From positions 1 to 64,000 of the forward strand of contig CAJTYM010000003.1 of assembly GCA_910583835.1 (NCBI GenBank): 64,000 nt of DNA, written 5' to 3'. Every line of letters starts with the position of its first letter. The stretch's first letter is position 1. Position numbers and translations under genes: made by a program. This stretch comes from an uncultured Lachnospiraceae bacterium (GTDB lineage: Bacteria; Bacillota; Clostridia; Lachnospirales; Lachnospiraceae). Positions 1 through 8,025 of this stretch are shown here, piece by piece. The notes beneath the pieces are model-generated. The model was not told where the DNA came from, searched no databases, and was given only the letters and a program-made list of their open reading frames with translations.

Positions 1-900
1 CGTTTCATATATAAGAACAGGAATTGCCGGTACATAAAGTAAGGGGTTTAATTTACGCCAAAGTTCCATTGTTGCCATAGATGGTCTTGTCAACTGGTAA
101 GAAAACATTTTTACAACAGTTCCTGAAATAAAAGGCATATTATTGTTTAGTCCCAAATCCAGTTTATCCAGCTTTATACTTGGTATTTCATTATTAATTA
201 CAAGATATTCATACCATGTTAATTTAACTTCCCGTTCTTCTTGCTGTGTAAGTATATGCCGCCGTACAAGCGTAAAACCGATCTGTCCATCACTGTCCTT
301 CAATTCTGGACTGCGCCTGGAAATTATCATTTGGTAGCGATGTGCTTCCCCACAAAAAACAACTGCACCCGTTGCACCAAAATTATATTTCCCCTGTACA
401 ATAGGAATATCATTTTTATTTCCATGCGCAATAGACAGAAAAGTATTTGGAAAATCTTCCGGATTTTGCCCTTCCCCATTATCGAAAACAGCAACATTTG
501 GCGTCTTTTTGTCCGAAGACAAAATAATTTGGAGATTTTGTGCCACTTCATTTCTTTCAGATGCAGTGACATTTTCCCATCTTCCATCTTTGACACCCCA
601 AAAATTTTCTACTGCCTGAAACATATCCTGTGGAACATCCGGCATTTCTTTTTCCCTTGGATTAATTCCCCGGATTAAACATTGTTTCATCAAAATTGCA
701 TCAATCGAATTTGTAATTTTCTCGACTAACGCATTTTCCGGCGAAGACTGCTGGTTTTCAAAAGTACCTGCATTGTTTTGATTTCCTCCATATGGACGCC
801 AATTTTCCGGATTGTTAAGACAATATTTTTCAACAACATTATAGACACTTTCGGAATTTTTAGCGTTATATAAATCATACAATAATTGTTGTAAATCCAT
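1..900 (-). CDS. GHKL-type ATPase (Hsp90/MutL/MORC-like), 3' end beyond window
   Basis: An open frame of 300 codons runs from an ATG at 900 off the left edge, so only the N-terminal part is visible. The protein carries the GHKL ATP-binding fold signature: an N-box with E60 and N64 in ALVEKITNSIDA, a G1 box VFDNGEGQ at residues 138-145, and a G2-like glycine loop GKYNFGATGAV at 170-180. GHKL enzymes use ATP-driven dimer closure, as in Hsp90, MutL, gyrase B and MORC proteins. The family's role here is not recognised. The reading is distinctly AT-rich (many AAT, GAA, TTT and ATA codons) compared with the flagellar genes, which suggests horizontal acquisition. GGGAG lies about 8 bases before the start, and a separate promoter lies at 972-1000. 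Stand-alone GHKL ATPases of this kind often sit in restriction or phage-defence islands, but that is inference because the C-terminal half and the neighbours are not visible. Confidence 0.75.
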   Translation of the reverse strand, partial: MDLQQLLYDLYNAKNSESVYNVVEKYCLNNPENWRPYGGNQNNAGTFENQQSSPENALVEKITNSIDAILMKQCLIRGINPREKEMPDVPQDMFQAVENFWGVKDGRWENVTASERNEVAQNLQIILSSDKKTPNVAVFDNGEGQNPEDFPNTFLSIAHGNKNDIPIVQGKYNFGATGAVVFCGEAHRYQMIISRRSPELKDSDGQIGFTLVRRHILTQQEEREVKLTWYEYLVINNEIPSIKLDKLDLGLNNNMPFISGTVVKMFSYQLTRPSMATMELWRKLNPLLYVPAIPVLIYET

Positions 901-971
901 ATATTTTCTCCCATAAACAAGGTATATTTAATATAGCAGTATCTTCTGTGTTTATCGTACAACTTAAAAAT

Positions 972-1000
972 ATTATACTTTATTATTCTTCTCTCAACAA
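972..1000 (-). promoter_or_regulatory. Probable sigma-A promoter of the GHKL ATPase gene
   Basis: On the minus strand a TATAAT box (972-977) follows a TTGTTG -35 box (995-1000) with 17 bases between them. It lies about 70 bases upstream of the ATG at 900 and downstream of the tsf terminator, so the GHKL gene appears to be its own transcription unit. Confidence 0.6.
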
Positions 1001-1029
1001 TCCCTTTCTTAATCCTTTTTCACTTTCAT

Positions 1030-1083
1030 CAGTAAAAATACAAAACCCCTGCAAATGGCTCATACACGCCACTTACAAGGGTT
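1030..1083 (-). terminator. Rho-independent terminator of rpsB-tsf
   Basis: A continuous 16-bp stem, counting G-U pairs, joins 1044-1059 with 1068-1083 around an 8-base loop. On the minus strand it is followed by TTTTGTATTTTT. It starts about 30 bases beyond the tsf stop codon. Confidence 0.9.
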
Positions 1084-1113
1084 CTCATTCCTAAAAATTC
1101 GCCGCAAAGTTCA

Positions 1114-2046
1114 CTAACGCATCTGCGCCGCAACTTCAGCCGCAAAATCCTCCTGTTTCTTCTCAAGACCTTCGCCGGTCTCAAAACGTACAAATCTTTT
1201 AACCGCAACTGTCTCTCCAACTTCCTTGGATACGGCTTCTAAGTACTTGCCTACGGTCTGTTTGCCGTCTTCTGCCTTTACATATACCTGGTCTACCAGG
1301 CAGATTTCCTTGAGTTCTTTATTGACACGTCCCTCAATCATGCCGTTGATTACCTTCTCAGGCTTCTGGGATTCCTTGGGGTCGTTCATAATCTGAGCAC
1401 GAAGGATTTCCTTCTCATGCGCTATATAATCATCGCTGATTTCGTTTCTGGAGACATATTTCGGGTTAAGGGCTGCAATCTGCATAGCGATGTTCGTCAT
1501 TGCCTCTTTCACTGTATCATTGACCACAGGCGTATCTGCCTCTACGATAACGCCAATCCTTCCGCCGCCATGGATGTAAGATACTACACATCCGTTCTCT
1601 GCAGCAACCTTCTCAAACCTTCTGATGTTCAGGTTCTCGCCGATGACCGCCACTTTCTCCACCAATGCGTCCTTTACGGTCTTGCTGGAATCTTCGTTCC
1701 ATGTTTCTGCCATGAAAGCATCCAAATCTGCGGCATCGGAATTCACTGCCTGTGTGGCAACTGCTTCCACAAATGCTCTAAATGTATCGTTCTTGGCAAC
1801 AAAGTCAGTCTCGGAGTTAACCTCCACGACTGCTGCTGTCTTATCGTCCTTGAGGACTACCATGCAAAGCCCTTCTGCAGCAATTCTTCCTGCTTTCTTC
1901 TCAGCCTTTGCCTGTCCGTTCTTCCGCAGAAATTCCACTGCTTCGTCCATGTTGCCGTTCGTCTCATTCAAAGCCTTCTTGCAGTCCATCATTCCTGCAC
2001 CGGTCATCTCTCTTAACTCTTTTACCATTGCTGCTGTAATAGCCAT
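1114..2046 (-). CDS. tsf: Translation elongation factor Ts
   Basis: EF-Ts is the guanine nucleotide exchange factor that recycles EF-Tu from its GDP to its GTP form during protein synthesis. The 310-residue product has the N-terminal UBA-like domain (residues 1-40, with VKELREMTGAGMMDCKKAL) and the conserved core segment NSETDFVAKND that contacts the EF-Tu nucleotide site. Length is normal for Firmicute EF-Ts. It is the second gene of the rpsB-tsf operon, 81 bases after rpsB, and is followed by a strong terminator. No anomalies are seen and the assignment is secure. Confidence 0.98.
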   Translation of the reverse strand: MAITAAMVKELREMTGAGMMDCKKALNETNGNMDEAVEFLRKNGQAKAEKKAGRIAAEGLCMVVLKDDKTAAVVEVNSETDFVAKNDTFRAFVEAVATQAVNSDAADLDAFMAETWNEDSSKTVKDALVEKVAVIGENLNIRRFEKVAAENGCVVSYIHGGGRIGVIVEADTPVVNDTVKEAMTNIAMQIAALNPKYVSRNEISDDYIAHEKEILRAQIMNDPKESQKPEKVINGMIEGRVNKELKEICLVDQVYVKAEDGKQTVGKYLEAVSKEVGETVAVKRFVRFETGEGLEKKQEDFAAEVAAQMR

Positions 2047-2127
2047 CTCTATTCCCTCCGTCTGTAATTATATTCCATATTTACTTTAATTGAGGACAGG
2101 CAATATTGTCTGTCCTCGCACTGAATT

Positions 2128-2868
2128 CTATTCCTCTGCCGAAACTTCTGCTGCTTCAACAAATTCTTCCGGTTCTTCCTCAATGGTTCCCTGATTTGCT
2201 TCTACAACGGCATCCGCCATCTTAGAAACTATCAGCTTGACAGCCCTGATTGCATCATCGTTACCCGGGATTACATAATCCAACTCTTCCGGGTCACAGT
2301 TCGTGTCACAGATACCAATCAGAGGAATACCTAATGTATGGGCCTCCTGTACGCAAATTCTCTCCTTCTTAGGATCAACCACGAAAATTGCATCCGGGAT
2401 TCTCTTCATCTCCTTGATTCCGCCAAGGTTCTTCTCTAATTTTTCCCATTCTTTCTTCAATGCGATAACTTCCTTCTTCGGAAGAACATCGAATGTACCG
2501 TCTTCTGCCATGGTCTCAATCGCTTTCAGCCTGCCGATACGGCTCTGGATTGTCTTAAAGTTGGTCAGCATACCGCCTAACCATCTCTCGTTTACATAGA
2601 ACATTCCGCAACGCTCCGCCTCTGCCTTGATGGCATCCTGCGCCTGTTTCTTTGTTCCTACAAAAAGAATTGTTCCGCCCTCAGCCGCAATGTCTGCCAC
2701 TGCTTTGTAAGCTTCATCTACCTTACCTACTGATTTCTGCAGGTCAATGATATAGATGCCATTTCTCTCTGTGTAGATGTAGGGAGCCATTTTAGGGTTC
2801 CATCTTCTTGTCTGGTGTCCAAAATGAACACCTGCTTCTAATAACTGTTTCATTGAAATTACGCCCAT
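2128..2868 (-). CDS. rpsB: 30S ribosomal protein S2
   Basis: S2 is a late-binding protein of the small ribosomal subunit, located between head and body, and is needed for S1 binding or initiation in many bacteria. The product begins MGVISMKQLLEAGVHFGHQT, the hallmark N-terminus, and contains FVGTKKQAQDAI and DAIFVVDPKKE. The frame is open five codons further upstream, but those codons contain the Shine-Dalgarno GGAGGTAAG, so the ATG at 2868 is the real start (246 residues). The acidic C-terminal tail is typical of clostridial S2. It forms an operon with tsf. Confidence 0.98.
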   Translation of the reverse strand: MGVISMKQLLEAGVHFGHQTRRWNPKMAPYIYTERNGIYIIDLQKSVGKVDEAYKAVADIAAEGGTILFVGTKKQAQDAIKAEAERCGMFYVNERWLGGMLTNFKTIQSRIGRLKAIETMAEDGTFDVLPKKEVIALKKEWEKLEKNLGGIKEMKRIPDAIFVVDPKKERICVQEAHTLGIPLIGICDTNCDPEELDYVIPGNDDAIRAVKLIVSKMADAVVEANQGTIEEEPEEFVEAAEVSAEE

Positions 2869-2883
2869 TTTTCTTACCTCCAT

Positions 2884-3022
2884 TGGTTATACTCTTCCAT
2901 GCGCTTCAACTCGAAAAACTACCGACAGGCACCGGTCTTCCAATCTGCACATGTGTTTACTTTACAGATTGCCACAGCAATCCTTCCCTGCACTCGGCAT
3001 ATAACTGCATGAATGCGCATAT
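2884..3022 (-). promoter_or_regulatory. Structured 5' leader of rpsB
   Basis: The transcript from the promoter at 3023-3051 would carry an approximately 150-base leader before rpsB. Two small hairpins are visible: a 6-bp stem GATTGC/GCAATC with a 4-base loop at 2967-2982, and a 4-bp stem at 2921-2935. Ribosomal operons are often autoregulated through such leaders. Whether S2 binds here cannot be told from the sequence. Confidence 0.4.
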
Positions 3023-3051
3023 ATTATAGCATACCGAATCTTCTATGACAA
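3023..3051 (-). promoter_or_regulatory. Sigma-A promoter of rpsB-tsf
   Basis: A perfect TATAAT (3023-3028) and a TTGTCA (3046-3051) are separated by exactly 17 bases on the minus strand. No terminator separates this promoter from the end of the flagellar operon, so rpsB may also receive read-through transcription. Confidence 0.9.
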
Positions 3052-3062
3052 GCCTATTCTTA

Positions 3063-3674
3063 CTATTTCTGGAAAATATCAATAATTTCATCCTGTGTAG
3101 CGCCCACTGGAATCTCATAAACGCCTACCCGAAGATTTTGGTCTGCTCCTTTCTTTGTCAGATATTTATTAAATGCTTCCGCATCAGAAATCAACCCCGC
3201 CTGAAATAACTTCCTGCTGATTGTATCGGAATATTCACCCGACTTAATTTCAAACTGCACGGTTCCTTGCGAAGAACCTGGCATGTTAACGCCCTGGTTC
3301 TTATCAGAACTATCTTCCGCCTTATTCTCATCTGCTTTATTGTCTTCTGCGTTTTGAACATCAGTCTTGTTCCCATCTGAAGTTTCATTGTCAGCTTTAC
3401 TGCCAGATATCTTATCCTTTGTCAAATCCTGGGATTTCCCATTCTCTGGCTCCTCTGGCCTGGACTTTTTATCCTCCGGCTGCTCTTGCCCATCTTCCGC
3501 CTCGGAAGGTTCCTCCGCCTCGTCCGGCATCACCATTCCCAAAAGCCTGGCGCGCTCAATAATCTCCGTATCCGTCATGGTTTCTTTCTTGTTTCCTGAG
3601 AGGGCAATTCCCATAATGATTGCAGTGCATATAATTCCAATACCCAATCCGCGCAAATAGTATTTTAGCTTCAT
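3063..3674 (-). CDS. MltG/YceG-like membrane-anchored protein at the end of the fla operon
   Basis: This 203-residue protein has one N-terminal membrane segment (about residues 9-26) and a long low-complexity acidic and lysine-rich stretch (about 50-135). Its C-terminal domain (about 140-203), with FEIKSGEYSDTISRKL, KYLTKKGADQNLRVG and EIPVGATQDEIIDIF, resembles the LysM-like N-terminal domain of the lytic transglycosylase MltG (YceG). The catalytic transglycosylase domain is absent, so it is probably a peptidoglycan-binding or scaffold protein rather than an enzyme. It is the last gene before the rpsB promoter, 3 bases after the SwrB-like gene, and shares the fla orientation. A role in anchoring or placing flagella in the wall is inference only. 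Confidence 0.6.
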   Translation of the reverse strand: MKLKYYLRGLGIGIICTAIIMGIALSGNKKETMTDTEIIERARLLGMVMPDEAEEPSEAEDGQEQPEDKKSRPEEPENGKSQDLTKDKISGSKADNETSDGNKTDVQNAEDNKADENKAEDSSDKNQGVNMPGSSQGTVQFEIKSGEYSDTISRKLFQAGLISDAEAFNKYLTKKGADQNLRVGVYEIPVGATQDEIIDIFQK

Positions 3675-3677
3675 AAC

Positions 3678-4394
3678 TTATAACTCTTCCTCTCTGAATA
3701 ATCCAATTACAAGCCTTACCTCTCCAACGCCAAGCCCCAGTGCCTTGGCAATCTCAATTGCTGACTTGCCTTCTTTGTATTTTTCCAGAATCATCTGATT
3801 ATGATTAAGCTGTTCTCCCTTTTGCTGTTCCTGTGCTGTATCCTGCTGTTCAGAAAGTCCCTCCTCGAAGTCTGTCTCCTCAGGCATAGGGGGCGCCTGC
3901 CTTATCTGCTGTGCCTCCTGGACCTTGCGGATAATTTCATCAGATTCTGCCACTGTCTTCTCAACCTTCTGCTCCAATTCTTCCAGATGAATGCCAAGCT
4001 GTGCAAGGTTTCCTGCATATTTTGTCAACTCTGAATGTTTGTCATTCAGCATACTGTACAAAAACATCACTTCATTGTGGGTCTTATTGATGGATTCCAG
4101 TACGGTATCCGAATACTCTGTCAGCACCCGCATTTTCTCATTGGTTTCTTTGTCCAGCGCCCGCTCTACTACCTCCATGGACTTTTCAATAGAGTGGTCA
4201 ATGACTTGGTCTACCATGTTATCCACTTTCTTTTGAGCATCATTTAAATTGCGTTCCAGAATCTTTCGCATCTCCTCTGTACTCAGCTCTGAAAGCTTGT
4301 TCAATTCATTACTGGACAATTTCTCTGTAATGAAGAAACTGGCAATCATCAGAACAACCCCAACTACTAATAAACAAATTTCTAATGTGCTCAT
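3678..4394 (-). CDS. SwrB-like membrane coiled-coil protein with C-terminal HTH (DUF6115 type)
   Basis: The 238-residue product has an N-terminal membrane anchor (about residues 4-23), a long heptad-rich coiled coil (about 30-170) and a C-terminal helix-turn-helix-like segment (about 204-238) containing YKEGKSAIEIAKALGLGVGE. This architecture and its place after sigD and before rpsB match Bacillus subtilis SwrB, which promotes assembly of the flagellar export apparatus through FliG and basal-body maturation. Sequence identity to SwrB cannot be judged here, so the functional link rests on architecture and synteny. It lies 8 bases after the small lysine-rich gene at 4403-4726. Confidence 0.6.
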   Translation of the reverse strand: MSTLEICLLVVGVVLMIASFFITEKLSSNELNKLSELSTEEMRKILERNLNDAQKKVDNMVDQVIDHSIEKSMEVVERALDKETNEKMRVLTEYSDTVLESINKTHNEVMFLYSMLNDKHSELTKYAGNLAQLGIHLEELEQKVEKTVAESDEIIRKVQEAQQIRQAPPMPEETDFEEGLSEQQDTAQEQQKGEQLNHNQMILEKYKEGKSAIEIAKALGLGVGEVRLVIGLFREEEL

Positions 4395-4402
4395 CTCAAT
4401 AC

Positions 4403-4726
4403 CTACACCTTCATGTCAAAGCCTCCCGGGCGGGCCTTTGCGCTTGCCTTTCCACTGTTATCTTCTTTCTCTTTCTTCTTTTTCTTCTTGTCCCGAAGAT
4501 TCTCATACTCATTGCTGCCTTTCTCCCTGGCATCAAATTTCTGTTCAGGATTATCAGAATCATTGGCCTGATTTACCTGACGCATATGATGCATGGTTTC
4601 TTTGGCAAACTGTGTCTGCACATTCTGCTGCTGCAGCATAGGCCTGTTATCTTCGTTCTGTTTTAACGCACTCACATCCTGGCTACGCTGTACTACTCCG
4701 TGAAACTCTACCGGTCTGATAGACAT
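4403..4726 (-). CDS. Small hydrophilic flagellar-operon protein, function unknown
   Basis: The product is 107 residues, with no membrane segment and no recognised domain. It starts MSIRPVEFHGVVQRSQDVS, has a Q- and N-rich middle, and a strongly basic stretch of consecutive lysines (about residues 80-87) before a short C-terminal tail ending GGFDMKV. It sits between fapA and the SwrB-like gene with short gaps (8 and 32 bases), so it is almost certainly co-transcribed with the fla operon. The charged composition suggests an unfolded linker or a nucleic-acid- or membrane-surface-binding peptide, but no function can be assigned. Confidence 0.55.
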   Translation of the reverse strand: MSIRPVEFHGVVQRSQDVSALKQNEDNRPMLQQQNVQTQFAKETMHHMRQVNQANDSDNPEQKFDAREKGSNEYENLRDKKKKKKEKEDNSGKASAKARPGGFDMKV

Positions 4727-4758
4727 ACCACCACTCCTTCCTCATGCCAATTATCCGG

Positions 4759-6360
4759 CTACAAAGGACGCGCCACTATCTCGCCGCGTTCCTTGACATA
4801 TCTTGTGCAGGAACGTTCTGACTTAATGTTCATGCTCACATCAGAAATTGTAATTGTCACTCCCGGATAAATAGTGCCTTTTATCTTAATCTTGGCATTG
4901 CTGGACATCTGAATCTTCTCATGCAGCCCTTTCATCTCTTGCTGCAGTTCCGCTAAATGTTTCTGTTCCTGCTTAAAACTCTTGGCAATTGCCTGAACCT
5001 GCTGAACACGCTCCGGCGAAACAGCTTCTTTTTTCTGCATTTTCTCATTAAAGTTCACAAGAATCGGGCGCAGTTTATCCAGATTCTGCTTACTGTCAGC
5101 AATGTTCTGGTTTACTTCTTCATAACGGACTTTCAGTGCAGGCTGCACCCCTACTTCCACCTGGGTCACAGTGCCCATGGCAGAGCCAATGGTCTGTGCT
5201 TCCACTATATTTCCGGCACGAATCAGGCCGCCGCTTGCAAATCCTTTCTTGCCGCTGATACGGATGTCCGCCTCGGCAGAAACTTTGCTGTGCAGTATGC
5301 AGCCAGTCTCAATATAACCTCCTGCAACTACGGTAGCATTCTCAATAAATTTGCAGATAATGTTGTCTTTCGCCTCTACCCTTCCTTTGCTCCTGCCGTT
5401 AATTCCACGTTTGACAATCACCTGCCCGCCAGCGGACAGAAACGCCGCCTCTACAACGCCCTCAACGATGATGTCCCCCTTAGCAGTAACGGAAAACCCA
5501 CTTTTCACATTTCCTTTGACGGTCACATTTCCATCATACACAATATTACCGGTCGTATTGTCCACATCCGCGGGCACATCGTATACATCTGCCACAAATA
5601 CCTTGCCGTTTACCAGGCTTGCATGGCCGGTAACATTGGAATAAATCTCCGTCTTGTCTTCCGAAAGCGTGATATTGTTCGCAAAATCCAGCTTCAGATT
5701 CTTTTCCTGACGTCCCTGGACCGGTCCGCCGCACACGTCTTTCCCTGGCTTTCCCGGAACAGCCGGATGAAGCTTCGCTAAAATCTGACCGGCTTCCACA
5801 TGGCTGATAGTATTCAATTCACGGTAGTCCACGCTTCCGTCTTCATTCCTTTTGGGTCTGAGATTATGGTTGGTATTAAAAAAATACTCAATCCTGGCAT
5901 CTTCACCGTTAACCGGCGGAGTGCCCTTGGCAAAAATATAATCTACACAATACTGGCGATCAGCCAGGAACTTGCGAATCGCTTCCACATCAACACCCTG
6001 AATAATATTGCGGAACTGCAAATCATCAAGAATTTCTTTCTCCGTCATCAGATTTCCCTGATTAGACGGCGCATGGAAGCGGCAGAACGCCAACATCTTG
6101 TCGCCGGAAATTGTGACTTCCATCTGTTCATTCTCATAAATGCCCCGGCTTTCCCCCACATAAATCTGCCGGATTTCCTGCGTAGCTACTGTCACCGCTT
6201 CATTTAACTCTTTAAGGTTATAGCTTGTATAACCCTTCATGTCCAGATACTCTGTAACTTCCTTTAGTTCAAGCTTTTTCCCGCCATCTTCTGGAGGCAC
6301 AATCTGAACCATTACGCCTGCATTCTGGACATCCAGTTTAAAATATGCATTTTTACCCAT
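4759..6360 (-). CDS. FapA-family protein (DUF342)
   Basis: This 533-residue protein matches the DUF342/FapA family. It has an N-terminal alpha/beta region (1-200), a long central series of glycine-rich turns such as NIVYDGNVTVKGNVKSGF and GGQVIVKRGINGRSKGRVEA that read as a right-handed beta-helix (about 260-400), and a C-terminal coiled coil (about 415-490). FapA proteins are common in flagellar clusters of Firmicutes and in Vibrio; polymer-like beta-helix folding and a role in polar or flagellar placement have been proposed. It is 21 bases downstream of the sigD stop codon. Its biochemical role is not known. Confidence 0.8.
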   Translation of the reverse strand: MGKNAYFKLDVQNAGVMVQIVPPEDGGKKLELKEVTEYLDMKGYTSYNLKELNEAVTVATQEIRQIYVGESRGIYENEQMEVTISGDKMLAFCRFHAPSNQGNLMTEKEILDDLQFRNIIQGVDVEAIRKFLADRQYCVDYIFAKGTPPVNGEDARIEYFFNTNHNLRPKRNEDGSVDYRELNTISHVEAGQILAKLHPAVPGKPGKDVCGGPVQGRQEKNLKLDFANNITLSEDKTEIYSNVTGHASLVNGKVFVADVYDVPADVDNTTGNIVYDGNVTVKGNVKSGFSVTAKGDIIVEGVVEAAFLSAGGQVIVKRGINGRSKGRVEAKDNIICKFIENATVVAGGYIETGCILHSKVSAEADIRISGKKGFASGGLIRAGNIVEAQTIGSAMGTVTQVEVGVQPALKVRYEEVNQNIADSKQNLDKLRPILVNFNEKMQKKEAVSPERVQQVQAIAKSFKQEQKHLAELQQEMKGLHEKIQMSSNAKIKIKGTIYPGVTITISDVSMNIKSERSCTRYVKERGEIVARPL

Positions 6361-6381
6361 TAAAACCCTCCATCTAGCTAG

Positions 6382-7143
6382 CTAGTCAGTCAATATATTC
6401 ATATACGGTCCCATGGTCTTCTTCATCTTAAGCAATGCCTTCGTATGAAGCTGAGAAACCCTGGATTCTGAGACCTCAAGCACATTGCTGATTTCTTTCA
6501 ATGTCAAATCCTCATAATAATACAGAGTTATTACCTTGCGCTCCTTCTCCGTAAGCGCTTCTAAAGATTTTCCCAATACCTTCTTTAATTCTTCTTCTGC
6601 AATGGCATCCTCCGGCTGGATAAAATGCGAATTCCCCTTTGCATCCATAACCGGCTCCATGCCTTGCTCCACATACTCATTCAGGGAAACCATATTGGTA
6701 ACTTTGAGCTGTGACTGCCAGTTCAGCAGTTCCTCTCCGCTCACGTCCAGTTCCTCTGCAATTTCCTCATCTAATGCCGTTCTTCCTGTCCGTTCTTCTA
6801 CCTTCTTGATTGCCGCTTCAATCTTCTTCTGTTTCTGCCGGACAGTCCGCGGAATCCAGTCCATCTTACGAATCTGGTCCAATATGGAACCACGGATTCT
6901 CAGGCTGGCGTATGTCTCAAATTTAACATCTTTTTTTATGTCAAATTTATCTATGGCATCAATCAGTCCAAATATGCCATAGCCTACCAAATCGTCATAT
7001 TCTACATTATAACCCAGATACATGCTCAGACGCCCTGCCACAATCTTGACCAAGGGCGCATACTCTACAATAATCTGCTCTCTCAATTCCGGCGTAGGCC
7101 TCTTTAAAAATTCAGCCCATAAATTTTCTCTCTCTGCTGCGTT
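6382..7143 (-). CDS. sigD: Flagellar sigma factor SigD/FliA (sigma-28)
   Basis: This sigma-70 family member directs RNA polymerase to late flagellar, motility and autolysin promoters. Conserved region 2 is visible (LVKIVAGRLSMYLG, DDLVGYGIFGLIDAIDKFD), region 3 includes RKMDWIPRTVR, and region 4 ends with an HTH containing LKEISNVLEVSESRVSQLH. I chose the ATG at 7143 because its protein start, MNAAERENLWAEF, fits the family and a GGGGG lies about 7 bases upstream; an in-frame ATG at 7203 would add 20 residues. Its place after cheD and before fapA and the SwrB-like gene mirrors the 3' end of the Bacillus fla/che operon. Such a distal position makes its dose depend on full operon transcription. 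An anti-sigma FlgM gene is not in the window. Confidence 0.93.
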   Translation of the reverse strand, partial: NAAERENLWAEFLKRPTPELREQIIVEYAPLVKIVAGRLSMYLGYNVEYDDLVGYGIFGLIDAIDKFDIKKDVKFETYASLRIRGSILDQIRKMDWIPRTVRQKQKKIEAAIKKVEERTGRTALDEEIAEELDVSGEELLNWQSQLKVTNMVSLNEYVEQGMEPVMDAKGNSHFIQPEDAIAEEELKKVLGKSLEALTEKERKVITLYYYEDLTLKEISNVLEVSESRVSQLHTKALLKMKKTMGPYMNILTD

Positions 7144-7222
7144 CATCCAAAAGCCCCCAAGACTACGGAAATCCCGGATATGGGCATTCCGTTTTTTCTG
7201 CATAACCTATCTGCAAAAATTC

Positions 7223-7513
7223 TTATCTTTCTGCAGACTCTTCTGTGGAGTTCCCCGCCAGTTCTTCCGGGCTTTGCCCTTCCCCTGCATCGGATTCCTC
7301 TCCTGCCTCTTCCGTGGCCTCTTCTTCTGGCTCTTCCTTGAAATTTTTGTCCAGCACCAGCTTTGCAATGCATCCTAAAATATAGAAAGATACTAAAATA
7401 ATAACCAGCGTCCGCACAAACCGCGCGGTCTCCATATGCATTGTAAATCCCAGTATACAGGTGATTAAGCCTGCAACCAGTGTAATAATAACCGGTACCT
7501 GTTTCGTCTTCAT
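7223..7513 (-). CDS. Small two-TM protein with acidic tail, function unknown
   Basis: The 96-residue product has two predicted membrane helices (about residues 7-24 and 32-54) and a very acidic, Glu/Ala-rich C-terminal tail (about 58-96). The gene lies between cheD and sigD with gaps of 13 and about 80 bases and is co-oriented, so it is probably part of the fla/che operon. No family is recognised. The layout, a hairpin in the membrane with a charged cytoplasmic tail, would suit a small regulator or accessory of the export or signalling complex, but this is speculation. Confidence 0.6.
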   Translation of the reverse strand: MKTKQVPVIITLVAGLITCILGFTMHMETARFVRTLVIILVSFYILGCIAKLVLDKNFKEEPEEEATEEAGEESDAGEGQSPEELAGNSTEESAER

Positions 7514-7526
7514 AACCTATCACCCT

Positions 7527-8009
7527 TTAAATGATTTTTAATGGTTTTCCTACTGCCTTAATATAAAAATCTCCCGTTGCGGGATACAATTCAACCGTGC
7601 GCCCAAAATTCAGGCCCGTATCCTCAGCAAGCAGCGGAATCCCCAGTTGGTTCAGCTTCGCTCTGGAGGCGATAGCGTTGCGTTCGCCTACATTGCCAAC
7701 GCCTGACACGCCTTTCACCTCAAACATTTTAGCTCCGCCTGCAATCTTTGCAACCAGACGCCGCCTGTTAGCGCCTGCCATTGTTACTCTCTTAATCAGT
7801 TCTTCAATTCCTGTATCTGCAAATTTGGCAATATTTGAATTATTCCTCATCTGCGTACTATCCGGAAGCATGATATGCGCCAGGCCGCCAACTTTGGTAA
7901 CGGGATCGTATACTGCAATCCCAATACACGATCCTAACCCCAGCGTAGTAATCATATCCGGTGCTTTGCATATATTCAAATCTGCCATTCCAACTTTAAT
8001 TGTAGCCAT
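7527..8009 (-). CDS. cheD: Chemoreceptor glutamine deamidase CheD
   Basis: CheD deamidates glutamines on chemoreceptors and, bound to CheC, links CheY-P levels to receptor adaptation. The 160-residue product contains the catalytic cysteine in TTLGLGSCIGIAVYD (about residue 28) and the partner histidine in GGLAHIMLP (about residue 46), both in the expected positions. The GGAGCTGA ribosome-binding site precedes the ATG at 8009. It follows cheC directly, as in Bacillus subtilis, supporting a CheC-CheD adaptation module. Confidence 0.96.
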   Translation of the reverse strand: MATIKVGMADLNICKAPDMITTLGLGSCIGIAVYDPVTKVGGLAHIMLPDSTQMRNNSNIAKFADTGIEELIKRVTMAGANRRRLVAKIAGGAKMFEVKGVSGVGNVGERNAIASRAKLNQLGIPLLAEDTGLNFGRTVELYPATGDFYIKAVGKPLKII

Positions 8010-8025
8010 GATCCGTCAGCTCCTC

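Noticed and set aside
143..678. Plus-strand open frames opposite the left-edge gene
   Set aside because: They are shadows of the 300-codon minus-strand GHKL frame, which has clear motifs and a start with ribosome-binding site.
327..962. Short minus-strand frames that might mean a frameshifted gene
   Set aside because: They are in another frame from the intact GHKL frame, which needs no frameshift.
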